Shown piece after piece: positions 1 to 6,474 of a stretch of DNA of 21,309 nt. The DNA comes from Bacteroidota bacterium (GTDB taxonomy: Bacteria > Bacteroidota > Bacteroidia > Flavobacteriales > Flavobacteriaceae), in assembly GCA_023457535.1 (NCBI GenBank), contig JAEWLN010000164.1, positions 1 to 21,309 of the forward strand. The letters are read 5' to 3'. Both the position numbers and the translations under genes were made by a program. Under the pieces are notes generated by a model. The model was not told the DNA's origin, searched no databases, and saw nothing but the letters and a program-made list of their open reading frames with translations. Each line of letters starts with the position of its first letter. The first letter of the stretch is position 1.

Positions 1-477
1 GTCCGGATACGCGCCCAGGTCGACCTCTGGATCGCCAAACGATTTAAAACGCGCCCGCGCCAGTTGCGTCGATAAACGTCCGGATGACGAATTGGGATCG
101 ACATTGATGGCCAGGTCGTAGGTTTGCGCGCGCAATGCAAACCATTTTCCAAAATACGACGCCAGATGGCTGAACGGTCTTTTTGGAAGCATGAAAATGC
201 GGTTCACAAACCGGTAACCTTTGAACACAATCGGCGCCGCACTGCCACGTACAAATACATCGACCGTTGCCCCCGGAAAAGTGTGTTCGATTTCCTGCAG
301 CAATGGCGTAATGAGCAGTAGATTGCCCAGGCGGTCGTTGGGACGGCAAATGAGGATGCGTTTGATTTCAGCGGCATCGGACAGTGAACCTGCGTGTGCC
401 TGCGACTTTCCGATGTGCCGCGTCAGGCCCTGCATGAAACGCCTGCGGACAAGGTTGATTTTTTTGAATTTTGCCAT
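1..477 (-). CDS. Glycosyltransferase family 9 (heptosyltransferase-like), N-terminal part only
   Basis: Reading the minus strand from the ATG at 477 gives 159 residues with no stop before the window edge, so the C-terminal half is missing. After about 38 basic, Ser/Ala-containing residues comes a typical GT9 opening: KRILICRPNDRLGNLLLITP around residues 39-58, then a helix with PLLQEIEHTFP and the strand VDVFVRG. This matches the first Rossmann-like beta strand and the glycine loop of ADP-heptose:LPS heptosyltransferases. The family transfers heptose or another sugar to lipid A-core or surface glycans at the inner face of the cytoplasmic membrane; the acceptor here is unknown. It lies 63 bp downstream of the lysine-rich gene on the same strand and may be cotranscribed with it. 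The family call is recognition by eye; the nucleotide-sugar-binding C-terminal domain cannot be checked. Confidence 0.8.
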   Translation of the reverse strand, partial: MAKFKKINLVRRRFMQGLTRHIGKSQAHAGSLSDAAEIKRILICRPNDRLGNLLLITPLLQEIEHTFPGATVDVFVRGSAAPIVFKGYRFVNRIFMLPKRPFSHLASYFGKWFALRAQTYDLAINVDPNSSSGRLSTQLARARFKSFGDPEVDLGAYPD

Positions 478-540
478 CAGGCTGTGTGGGAATTGGGGAA
501 AAACGCGCAAACCAAATGGATGCGCGTTGCTGGATTAATG

Positions 541-1716
541 TTATTTCTTCTTATTTTTTAGCTCTTTTTTGACTTTGACCTTTTTGGCCTTGACCTTTTT
601 GGTTTTGTCTTTTTTGGAATCTTTCCCGGTCTTCGGCTTTGCTTTGAGCTTGTCTTTGACTTTTGCTTTCTCTTTTTCTTTTGCCTTCTTTTTCTCTTTT
701 TTTCTTTTTTCGTCGGCTTTAAGTTTGGCTTTGGCTTTGTCTTTTTCTTTTTTCTTTTTGGCTTTGTCCTTTTCCTTTTTGGCTTTGTCTTTTTTAAGTG
801 CTTTTTGTTTTTCGCCGGGTACAGGCTGCGCGCGTCGGACATTTAATAACTCGGCTGCTGCAGCGCTTTCCAACGACAGGACCGGGGTGACGGTTTGCGG
901 CTTTTCAACAGCCGGCGTAATCGCAGGTTCCGGGGCCGATTCGGTTCTGGCAGAACGCGCCGGTTTGACAATTGCTTTACCAGTTGATGCGCTTGCTGCA
1001 CGTGTTGTTGTGCGGGTTTGGCGGACCAGTTTTTGCGTTGGCGCCACAGCATCTGCCGCGGTTGCTTTTACCGATCCGGTCTTGCCGGTAGCTTTTTTAA
1101 GCGTGGTTTTTCTGGTTTTTACGGGCGTCGATTTGGCCGGGTTTGTGGGAGTGTCTGCCGCGATCTGAGCCGATGGTTCGGCAGTGGTTGATCCGCGCTT
1201 AACCGACGGGCGTTTAGTGGAACCTACCGTTTTGGCGTTCGGCGATTTTGGTTTTGCGGTTTTTGCGCCTGCTGTGCGCTTTGGTGTTTTTGATGGAGCT
1301 CCGGCGTTCTCCGCCGGTATGGTCAGGCTTGCCGCATTTTGCTCACTTGGCTCGGGTGTTTTCTTTGCCGGGGTTGGCCGTCCAGCGGTTTTTTTCGTTG
1401 TTTTTCGCGCGATGTCGGTGCGGGTCGCGGTATTGCGGGTATCGGGAATTGCATTTTCATCCGATGGCTTTGGAGCGCGCCTTTTTTGACCGGCGCCCGT
1501 AGCCGCAGTTTTGCCGATTCGCTTTTTTGACGTCGCCGGTGTCGGATTTACGGCGGCGGTTGCCGTTTGCACCGTGTTGCCGTCTGCCGACGCCGTGGTA
1601 GGCTCTTCAGGTGCGGAGGCGGCTTTGCGGGTTCTGGTTGTGGTGCGTTTGGCGGGTTTTGCTGAACCGGACACTTTGGTGGTATTGGCCGGTTTGGTTT
1701 TTGCGGGTTGCTTCAT
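541..1716 (-). CDS. Lysine-rich, histone H1-like disordered protein
   Basis: A 391-residue protein of extreme composition. Residues 1 to about 300 are Ala/Thr/Lys/Pro/Ser-rich with repeated KPA, KTA, TRK and TPAKK-type words and almost no aromatic residues. Around residues 275-300 is a short ordinary stretch (VLSLESAAAAELLNVRRAQP). The last 85 or so residues are a nearly pure K/E/D/A tail built of KEKDKAK- and KKEK-like units. There is no signal peptide or membrane segment. The composition resembles histone H1-like bacterial proteins (HC1/HC2, AlgP-like tails), which bind DNA or RNA through disordered basic tails; nucleoid binding is therefore an inference. The start ATG at 1716 sits behind an exact TANNTTTG promoter box. 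The long Phe/Leu-rich frame on the plus strand opposite it is only its mirror image. No homologue is recognised with certainty. Confidence 0.75.
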   Translation of the reverse strand: MKQPAKTKPANTTKVSGSAKPAKRTTTRTRKAASAPEEPTTASADGNTVQTATAAVNPTPATSKKRIGKTAATGAGQKRRAPKPSDENAIPDTRNTATRTDIARKTTKKTAGRPTPAKKTPEPSEQNAASLTIPAENAGAPSKTPKRTAGAKTAKPKSPNAKTVGSTKRPSVKRGSTTAEPSAQIAADTPTNPAKSTPVKTRKTTLKKATGKTGSVKATAADAVAPTQKLVRQTRTTTRAASASTGKAIVKPARSARTESAPEPAITPAVEKPQTVTPVLSLESAAAAELLNVRRAQPVPGEKQKALKKDKAKKEKDKAKKKKEKDKAKAKLKADEKRKKEKKKAKEKEKAKVKDKLKAKPKTGKDSKKDKTKKVKAKKVKVKKELKNKKK

Positions 1717-1739
1717 GGAAATGAGCTTTAGGTTGATCT

Positions 1740-1747
1740 CAAAGGTA
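1740..1747 (-). promoter_or_regulatory. Bacteroidota -7 promoter box for the lysine-rich gene
   Basis: The minus strand reads TACCTTTG here, an exact fit to the TANNTTTG -7 consensus. It is 24 bp before the ATG at 1716, giving a leader of roughly 15-18 nt. A TCTG at about 21 bp upstream is a weak -33 element; it falls inside the inverted repeat at 1760-1786. Confidence 0.5.
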
Positions 1748-1759
1748 AGATTTTAACGC

Positions 1760-1786
1760 GTTCGGCCGCAGAGACAATGGCCGAAC
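1760..1786. repeat. Perfect 8-bp inverted repeat over the -33 region
   Basis: GTTCGGCC and GGCCGAAC are separated by 11 bp. There is no T tract on either side, so it is not an intrinsic terminator. It covers the -33 region of the minus-strand promoter at 1740-1747, which is where a repressor or activator dimer would sit. Operator function is an inference. Confidence 0.45.
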
Positions 1787-2057
1787 ACAAATTAACAAAA
1801 AAAAGTGCAATTTCCGCGACAAAATGTAACACAATGCGCATTTGGCACACCAATACATGCCCTGTTGGCAACGTTTACGGGAGGCGCAGGTTTGCGAGCC
1901 GCTGAAATTTTGCCCGGGTCATCAATCAATCACCAATCATCCGATGTTGGTTTTGCCTCGCATCGGACAATACCAATCAAATGTCAACACCTTTCTCTCA
2001 GGGCGGGTTTCGCGCGTCGGCTTCAATCAAAATTCGTTTCATCCATCGTCCGATGCC

Positions 2058-2804
2058 ATGATCAAAGTAGTGATCGTAGAAGACGAAACCAATGCGGCGC
2101 AATATCTCAAGCAGGCGCTGCACGAGGTGGCCGACGACATGCGCGTGGTACAAACCATTGACAATGTCGGGAATGCCATCCATTGGTTTTCCCAAAATGA
2201 AGCAGATCTGATTTTTCTCGACATCCAGCTCGGCGACGACCTCGCATTTTCCATTTTTGAGCGACTGCACATCAAAACGCCGGTCATTTTCACCACGGCA
2301 TATAACCAATACGCAATTCGGGCGTTCGCGCTCAACAGCATCGATTACCTGCTCAAGCCGTATTCTGAAGCCGATCTCAAGCGCGCCGTGGACAAGTTCC
2401 GCGCCGATTATCCGCGTCTGGGCGTTGACGTAAGCACCACATTGCGCGCGCTCAAGGACAAGGATTTCCAAAGGCGGTTTCTGGCCATATCGGGCAAAAA
2501 GATCAAAAGCGTTCCGGTATCGCACGTAGCGTATTTCCTGGCGCACGGCCGGTATACGCAGCTGGTGACCAAGGCCAACGAAAAGTACCTGCTTGACCAC
2601 TCGCTCGAGCATATTACCGGCCGCGTCGATCCGCTGCAATTTTTCCGGGTCAACCGGCAGGTGGTCGTGGGATTCGACTCCATTGCCAGCATGATGGCCT
2701 GGTCGAGAAGCCGCATCAAGATCGAGCTTTTGCCCGCATGCGAATCGGATGTCATATCAAGCATCGACAACACCGCCGAATTTAAGCGGTGGCTCGACCG
2801 GTAG
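2058..2804 (+). CDS. LytTR-family two-component response regulator
   Basis: A 248-residue AlgR/LytR-type regulator. The receiver domain (residues 3 to about 120) has the acidic pocket E8-D9, the phosphoacceptor D55 in FLDIQL, T79/T80 in IFTTAYN and K100 in LLKPYS. Residues about 140-245 are a LytTR DNA-binding domain, with FLAISGKKIKSVPVSHVAYF, the HGRYTQLV loop and the FFRVNRQVVV segment. Phosphorylation by a membrane histidine kinase normally lets these proteins bind direct repeats at target promoters. No kinase gene is visible, so the partner must be elsewhere. The open frame runs back to 1842, but those 72 residues look non-coding; the ATG at 2058 begins exactly at the receiver beta strand (MIKVVIVEDE). 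The word ACCAATCA occurs twice upstream (1932 and 1972), possibly relevant to autoregulation. Confidence 0.92.
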   Translation: MIKVVIVEDETNAAQYLKQALHEVADDMRVVQTIDNVGNAIHWFSQNEADLIFLDIQLGDDLAFSIFERLHIKTPVIFTTAYNQYAIRAFALNSIDYLLKPYSEADLKRAVDKFRADYPRLGVDVSTTLRALKDKDFQRRFLAISGKKIKSVPVSHVAYFLAHGRYTQLVTKANEKYLLDHSLEHITGRVDPLQFFRVNRQVVVGFDSIASMMAWSRSRIKIELLPACESDVISSIDNTAEFKRWLDR

Positions 2805-3156
2805 TAATTGCCCAAACACGGTTCTTCCTTTTGGATCCACAGGGAAAAAGCCGCCGATGATTTCCAAAGGCGGCCTCAGTTGCGGTGTTGGGGCGATATT
2901 GCATTTGATGTTTGCCGATGGCGCAAATTGTTCAAAGCGTTGTAGAATCTGACCGGAGTCGAGCGTGCGCGCTGGGTGTCATGACCATTTTTCTGGCCGA
3001 TACAGAACTGTATCAAAAACGCTCAGCACGCCGCATCTGCCGTTCAATACATTAAAAAACGCGCTGGTAGCCCCGGCCGAACCAAACGGAATTTTATGCC
3101 TTAGGTTTGTCACTCGGATTAATTGACGAATGGATTAGCCACTAGGTTCGTTGATG
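2805..3156. other. Gene-less stretch with a possible coding relic
   Basis: No start-to-stop gene of convincing composition is present. On the minus strand the frame 2760-2978 is open for 73 codons without a start codon and reads like protein near its end (for example EIIGGFFPVDPKGRTVFG). Beyond a single TGA at 2979-2981 the same frame continues open to about 3110 with another protein-like stretch. It could be a decayed gene or chance. The stretch ends at the plus-strand terminator at 3157. Confidence 0.3.
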
Positions 3157-3185
3157 GGCCGGTCGTCATGGGCCGGCCTTTTTTT
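3157..3185 (+). terminator. Intrinsic terminator, plus strand
   Basis: Stem GGCCGG / CCGGCC (3157-3162 and 3173-3178), with a 10-nt loop, is followed by seven T. It has no T tract in the other direction. It is the first terminator after the LytTR gene, 350 bp beyond its stop, and almost touches the stop codon of the convergent CheY-like gene. Confidence 0.7.
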
Positions 3186-3558
3186 AGAGTTTATGCCGCA
3201 ATACGCTGATCAGTGAATTAAAGTTGGCCGGTTTGATCCAATACTCATCGGCGCCCAGTGTAAGCGCTTTTTGCGCACTGTCGGGGCGGCCGCACGTGGA
3301 GAAAATGATAACCGGAACGTGTTCGAGATGGACCATGCGCTTAACTTCAGACAAAAATTCCATTCCATTTACCGTGGGCATGTTTAGATCTACGATGATC
3401 ACATCGGGCGAAACTTGTTGGGCCTGCAGCAAATGCAACGCGGCGACCGGATCTGTAAAGGCGGTGTAGCGCGCGTTCGAAAATGATGACAGTGCGTCGT
3501 GAAAAAGTTCACAATCGTCCAGATCATCATCGATGTGCAGAATATTTTTGTATTTCAT
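3184..3558 (-). CDS. Single-domain CheY-like response regulator
   Basis: This 124-residue protein is one receiver domain and nothing else. Acidic residues D10-D12 follow the first strand (NILHIDDD), the phosphoacceptor is D57 in IIVDLNMP, S87/T88 close the third strand (IIFSTCG), and K109 is the conserved lysine in WIKP. Such proteins pass phosphate between histidine kinases and phosphotransfer proteins, or act by binding targets directly. The sequence style (DLDDCELFHDAL, GADEYWIKP) fits the Rcp1/CheY-like regulators often paired with hybrid or phytochrome-like kinases, but no kinase is encoded nearby. It is convergent with the LytTR regulator, with a terminator between them. Confidence 0.9.
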   Translation of the reverse strand: MKYKNILHIDDDLDDCELFHDALSSFSNARYTAFTDPVAALHLLQAQQVSPDVIIVDLNMPTVNGMEFLSEVKRMVHLEHVPVIIFSTCGRPDSAQKALTLGADEYWIKPANFNSLISVLRHKL

Positions 3559-3660
3559 AATGTCTCGGGATCAGACCGTATACGTTGTTAGATTATTTTT
3601 TAACTACCGCCTCTTACCGCGGCCAACGGTTTGCCGGGATGCGGGCCCATTTCCAACCAC

Positions 3661-3900
3661 TCAAAATTTCTGGCGGGCGCGGCGGCTGTAAAAGTCCGGT
3701 ACGCTAAATAAGTCGCGTGGCATGAATAATTGTATTCGTGTTATGAGAATACTATCGCACACTTCATCAAGATGCGCCCCAAACACAAGGTGGTCGTTAA
3801 CTCCGGTAATCTGCAAAATATTCGCCCAGCCAGTGGTTTTGCAATGGTATTGATCATCGTAAGATTGTCGTAAAGTGATCTGGCGGGATCCGATTAAACC
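3661..3900 (-). pseudogene. Open but start-less frame, possible gene relic
   Basis: The minus strand is open for 79 codons between a TAA at 3901-3903 and a TGA at 3661-3663. The translation has balanced, protein-like composition (for example ITGVNDHLVFGAHLDEVCDS, then FMPRDLFSVPDFYSRR at the end). There is no ATG until 19 codons before the stop. No family is recognised. A promoter box lies just upstream at 3939-3946. It may be a 5'-truncated relic, a very short gene, or chance; a 38-codon ATG frame (MINTIAKPL...) overlaps it in another phase. The rest of 3559-4002 shows nothing else. Confidence 0.25.
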
Positions 3901-3938
3901 TTAGATGGCGGTGTGGTATGCCGGAATAATCGGAATAG

Positions 3939-3946
3939 CAAAGGTA
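3939..3946 (-). promoter_or_regulatory. -7 promoter box firing leftward
   Basis: The minus strand reads TACCTTTG, an exact TANNTTTG match in AT-rich surroundings. No good TTG is seen at -33. Transcription would start near 3932 and cross about 370 bp before the CheY-like gene at 3558, so it implies either a long leader or an unannotated transcript. Confidence 0.4.
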
Positions 3947-4002
3947 CACATTCGCATTTTGAAAGTTTATATTTAAACCATCGAACGTTATAGAATCTCC
4001 AT

Positions 4003-4028
4003 AAAAAAAGCTCCCGGTGTGGGAGCTT
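4003..4028 (-). terminator. Intrinsic terminator of the PA2169-family gene
   Basis: A perfect 8-bp stem AAGCTCCC / GGGAGCTT with a 5-nt loop is followed on the minus strand by a run of T. It lies 20 bp after the stop codon of the gene at 4049-4498. Confidence 0.85.
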
Positions 4029-4048
4029 ATAGGATTTTGTAGCCCGGA

Positions 4049-4498
4049 TTATGCCGCATCGCGTAGGGCGCGCACTCTGTCGTGGTCTGCGCGCAAAGCG
4101 GTTTGTTGTTTTCTGATCATGTCCAACTGCGCATCAGTCAGTACATCGGTATGATTTTCAAAAACGTGCTCGTAAGTTTCCAGCGCTTTGTCTTCTCCAA
4201 ATTCGCAAGACCCCAGAATAGCACCTCTGTCATCGCCCGTCAGTGCCGCTTTAACGTCCATCCAGGCGCGGAAAAATTTTCCGGTCACGCGCGTACCTTC
4301 TTCGGGTTGTCCACCCAAACGGTTTACTTCGGCACGCAATTCACGCAAATTTTCGTGGCTCGTACGACTCAGTTCAGAAAACAGCGCTTTAAGATCGCTT
4401 GATTTGGTTTCACCAGAGGCTGTGTCATACCCTTCCACGCGGTCGTTGTTGATTTCGATCAGCTCGTTGAGCGCATCGATTGTTTTTTGATTTTCCAT
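4049..4498 (-). CDS. PA2169 family four-helix-bundle protein (DUF2383)
   Basis: A 149-residue, all-helical, acidic cytoplasmic protein. It opens with QKTIDALNELIEINNDRVEG, and has SELSRTSHENLRELRAEV, a RVTGKFFRAWMDVKAAL helix and a last helix LTDAQLDMIRKQQTALRADH. This is the layout of DUF2383/PA2169 proteins, ferritin-like four-helix bundles often associated with stress response or stationary phase, whose biochemical role is not established. Conserved E/H positions (E13, H48/E49, and the EHVFENH region) could bind metal as in ferritin-like folds, but that is inference. It stands alone with its own terminator (4003-4028). Confidence 0.85.
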   Translation of the reverse strand: MENQKTIDALNELIEINNDRVEGYDTASGETKSSDLKALFSELSRTSHENLRELRAEVNRLGGQPEEGTRVTGKFFRAWMDVKAALTGDDRGAILGSCEFGEDKALETYEHVFENHTDVLTDAQLDMIRKQQTALRADHDRVRALRDAA

Positions 4499-4589
4499 TT
4501 TTCAAAGAATTTTTAAGTTGGGTGCAAGTTCCTGAAATCCGGACATTCCCATTTACGCTATTTAGATGGGATTTTACACCTTTCCAATG

Positions 4590-4916
4590 CTACGCAAGAT
4601 TACCGCCTGACTCTGCGGACTTTTTGAGCCTGAGCCGTAACACATTGACAAGCTGAATGCAAAAAAAGCGCTCAAGCGGGTTGATCGGGATCTGGATCCA
4701 GCCTTGATCGCGCGTTTCGATATTGAGGTTGTAATGCATGGTGCGCGTGCGAAGCAATTGGCCCATTAATTCCTGAAAATAACCGGATTTGCGTTTGGAG
4801 ATATGAATGCGCATAATGTTGCGCAACGAAAGGTAGTAGTGTGAAGTGCCGCAATCAATGCGCACTTTGTCCTGGTCGAGAGCGACATACGGGTTGTTGG
4901 CAAGTGCAGGTTTCAT
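4590..4916 (-). CDS. Conserved-looking hypothetical protein, 108 residues
   Basis: From the ATG at 4916 the protein starts MKPALANNPYVALDQDKVRI, continues with beta-rich sequence (HYYLSLRNIMRIHISKRKS) and a C-terminal helix (LERFFCIQLVNVLRLRLKK). There is no signal peptide, cysteine motif or membrane helix; one small soluble domain is likely. The frame stays open back to an ATG at 5174, but the extra 86 residues are of poor composition, and a TANNTTTG box at 4937-4944 sits inside the extension, 20 bp before the chosen start, which argues for 4916. I do not recognise the family. Its neighbours give no functional hint. Confidence 0.6.
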   Translation of the reverse strand: MKPALANNPYVALDQDKVRIDCGTSHYYLSLRNIMRIHISKRKSGYFQELMGQLLRTRTMHYNLNIETRDQGWIQIPINPLERFFCIQLVNVLRLRLKKSAESGGNLA

Positions 4917-4936
4917 GATATGGAAGATTGAAAATG

Positions 4937-4944
4937 CAAAATTA
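4937..4944 (-). promoter_or_regulatory. -7 promoter box for the 108-residue protein
   Basis: The minus strand reads TAATTTTG, an exact TANNTTTG match, predicting a leader of about 14 nt. A TTG at the proper -33 distance is not visible. Confidence 0.4.
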
Positions 4945-5174
4945 GCATGCGTGCTCATCGCGGTGTTGTACGATTTGCACATCGGTTTATAAAATTTCAA
5001 TAAGGCAAATTTGCCAATGCGTTCAAAACCATGGAAATGCCATAAACCCAAAATGTAAATTTTGTAAGACTGTTCTCGCCAAACCGAAATATTTTTACCA
5101 ATAGAAGGCAAAATAAGCCGCGGCGCCACTGCGGTCACTAGCGCCCGATCGATGTCCAAATCCAGGACATCCAT

Positions 5175-5469
5175 AAGGTTTGTTAGATTACCTTATTTTG
5201 TCTGGGAGGCCTGCCTGTTTTGGGCGGGCTTCCTTGTTTTTGGACCGCAGGTTCGCATCGTATAAATTTCAATGCCAAATCGTGTAAGCCGCGCGCCAGG
5301 TCAAACGCTAATTTTACATTGTGCCCAGCCAAAGATGACGGGTCGTCAGGTTTTGCCGAGGAGGCTGTAAAAGGGACAAACGCTTTCCACCCGTTCGCGT
5401 TTGTGGCATACCCCAACGCCGGCGCTTTATGCGGAAACCGGTCAGCAACACGGCAATTTTGGGAACAAT
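5175..5469. other. Gene-less stretch with structured DNA
   Basis: Neither strand has a frame with convincing protein composition. At 5205-5233 there is an 11-bp stem with two wobble pairs (GGAGGCCTGCC / GGCGGGCTTCC, loop 7 nt) followed on the plus strand by TTGTTTTT, so it is terminator-like. The stretch ends in the strong plus-strand terminator at 5470-5501, although no plus-strand gene precedes it. Confidence 0.35.
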
Positions 5470-5501
5470 AAAGGGCGATCTCACCGATGGCCCTTTTTTT
5501 T
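5470..5501 (+). terminator. Strong plus-strand terminator without a gene before it
   Basis: Stem AAAGGGC / GCCCTTT, extended by ATC / GAT after a one-base internal loop, with a 5-nt loop, then eight T. On the minus strand it is followed only by TTTATT. The closest upstream plus-strand gene is the LytTR regulator, more than 2.6 kb away. Confidence 0.7.
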
Positions 5502-5505
5502 ATCC

Positions 5506-5615
5506 GGGCGTGCCGGCGATCGGACACCCGTATTGAAAATCAACGCCCGCGTCGCCGTCGGGCTATCGGCTGCACGCGGTGCCTGCCTCTATCCCTCACG
5601 CAAACCCGCGGTTCC
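5506..5615 (+). repeat. Left-half copy of a palindromic dispersed repeat
   Basis: It begins with GGGCGTGCCGGCG, identical to the left end of the full element at 15366. CGCCGTCGGGCT lies 47 bp from the left end in both copies, and ATCCCTCACGC lies 85 and 86 bp from it. The second half of the palindrome is missing; the copy stops just before the stop codon of the DUF4189 gene at 5620. Confidence 0.7.
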
Positions 5616-5619
5616 AAAA

Positions 5620-6414
5620 CTATTCTTCGCAATCAAAACTCCCCGAAACGCTCACCCCGGACGCACCGCCCGCAATCAGTTCGCCAAGTTCTTTCACCGT
5701 CAGTTGAAACGACACCTTGTTTCCGGATTTAGAAAAAGAGCCGCCTGTGGCCACATAAATGGTAGAAGAAGCCATATCCTGCACCTGAATGGCCGGGCAC
5801 GAGGTGCATCCACTGGTGTAAAAATCCGCATTCACCGACACATTTCCTGAAGACGGCACATTGTTGAACATCACCATTACTGATTCATCGTCGGCTGTGA
5901 CCATCGCCACGCCTCCTGTCGGGCAATCGCCGGAGGCGGCAATCCGGTTGCCGTTGAAAACGATGGAACCTTGCGGGGCCTCGGCCGGTGGGGCGTCGGA
6001 GGTTGTTTCCGGCGCACGCGATTGCAAAGGCGCATCGCCGCTGTTGCACGCCCAGGCAAAATTCGTAGCGGATCGTCCGTTGCTGCGTTGGCGGCATTCC
6101 CGCGTAGCGATCGCATCGGCCTGTTCTTTTGTGGCGGCAATTCCCCAGCCATAAGCCGTTCCCACATTGCCCTCGACAGTACGGTAGGCCGCACATCCGG
6201 CGCCGCTCCACCACACTACGACGGCGCATTGGCCACCGCGGCTGCGGCATTCCTGCAGCGCGCGTGCATCGGCTTCTGCCTGCGTGGCGTGATCGTAGGC
6301 AAATCCGTAGTAAAATCCGTTGTTGCGGTCAATGGCCAGCGATCCGAATTTGCTCTGGGCGCCAACGCTCGCAGAAAGTGCAATCAAAAAAATAGAAGTC
6401 AATAAAAGTTTCAT
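5620..6414 (-). CDS. Secreted DUF4189 domain protein with extra C-terminal domain
   Basis: A 264-residue protein with a Sec signal peptide (positively charged start, hydrophobic core, cleavage after ...SVGA at about residue 19). Residues about 20-120 are a DUF4189-type domain: FGSLAIDRNNGFYYGFAYDH, then QAEADARALQECRSRG, CAVVVWWSGAGCAAY and a second ATKEQADAIATRECRQ helix, with cysteines positioned for disulphides. A Pro/Ala/Ser-rich linker follows (about 125-150), then a C-terminal beta-rich domain with a CTSC pair. DUF4189 proteins are small secreted proteins of unknown role. It is the last gene of a three-gene minus-strand run, 60 bp after the AraC-type regulator. TATATTAG at 6438-6445 is a near-consensus -7 box. 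Confidence 0.75.
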   Translation of the reverse strand: MKLLLTSIFLIALSASVGAQSKFGSLAIDRNNGFYYGFAYDHATQAEADARALQECRSRGGQCAVVVWWSGAGCAAYRTVEGNVGTAYGWGIAATKEQADAIATRECRQRSNGRSATNFAWACNSGDAPLQSRAPETTSDAPPAEAPQGSIVFNGNRIAASGDCPTGGVAMVTADDESVMVMFNNVPSSGNVSVNADFYTSGCTSCPAIQVQDMASSTIYVATGGSFSKSGNKVSFQLTVKELGELIAGGASGVSVSGSFDCEE

Positions 6415-6474
6415 CGCAATGGGTTTAGGGTGAGCGACTAATATACAAAAACCTTTGTCGGTGACGGAAAATTT

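Noticed and set aside
569..1168. 199-residue Phe/Leu-rich plus-strand frame
   Set aside because: It is the exact antisense of the lysine-rich gene (AAG/AAA read as CTT/TTT) and has no membrane-protein architecture.
1842..2057. N-terminal extension of the LytTR regulator
   Set aside because: The 72 added residues have no receiver-like sequence; the domain begins exactly at the ATG at 2058.
4917..5174. N-terminal extension of the 108-residue protein
   Set aside because: The sequence looks non-coding and a TANNTTTG promoter box lies inside it.
5183..5527. 114-residue minus-strand frame
   Set aside because: Composition is poor, it crosses the terminator and the repeat, and it has no recognisable domain.
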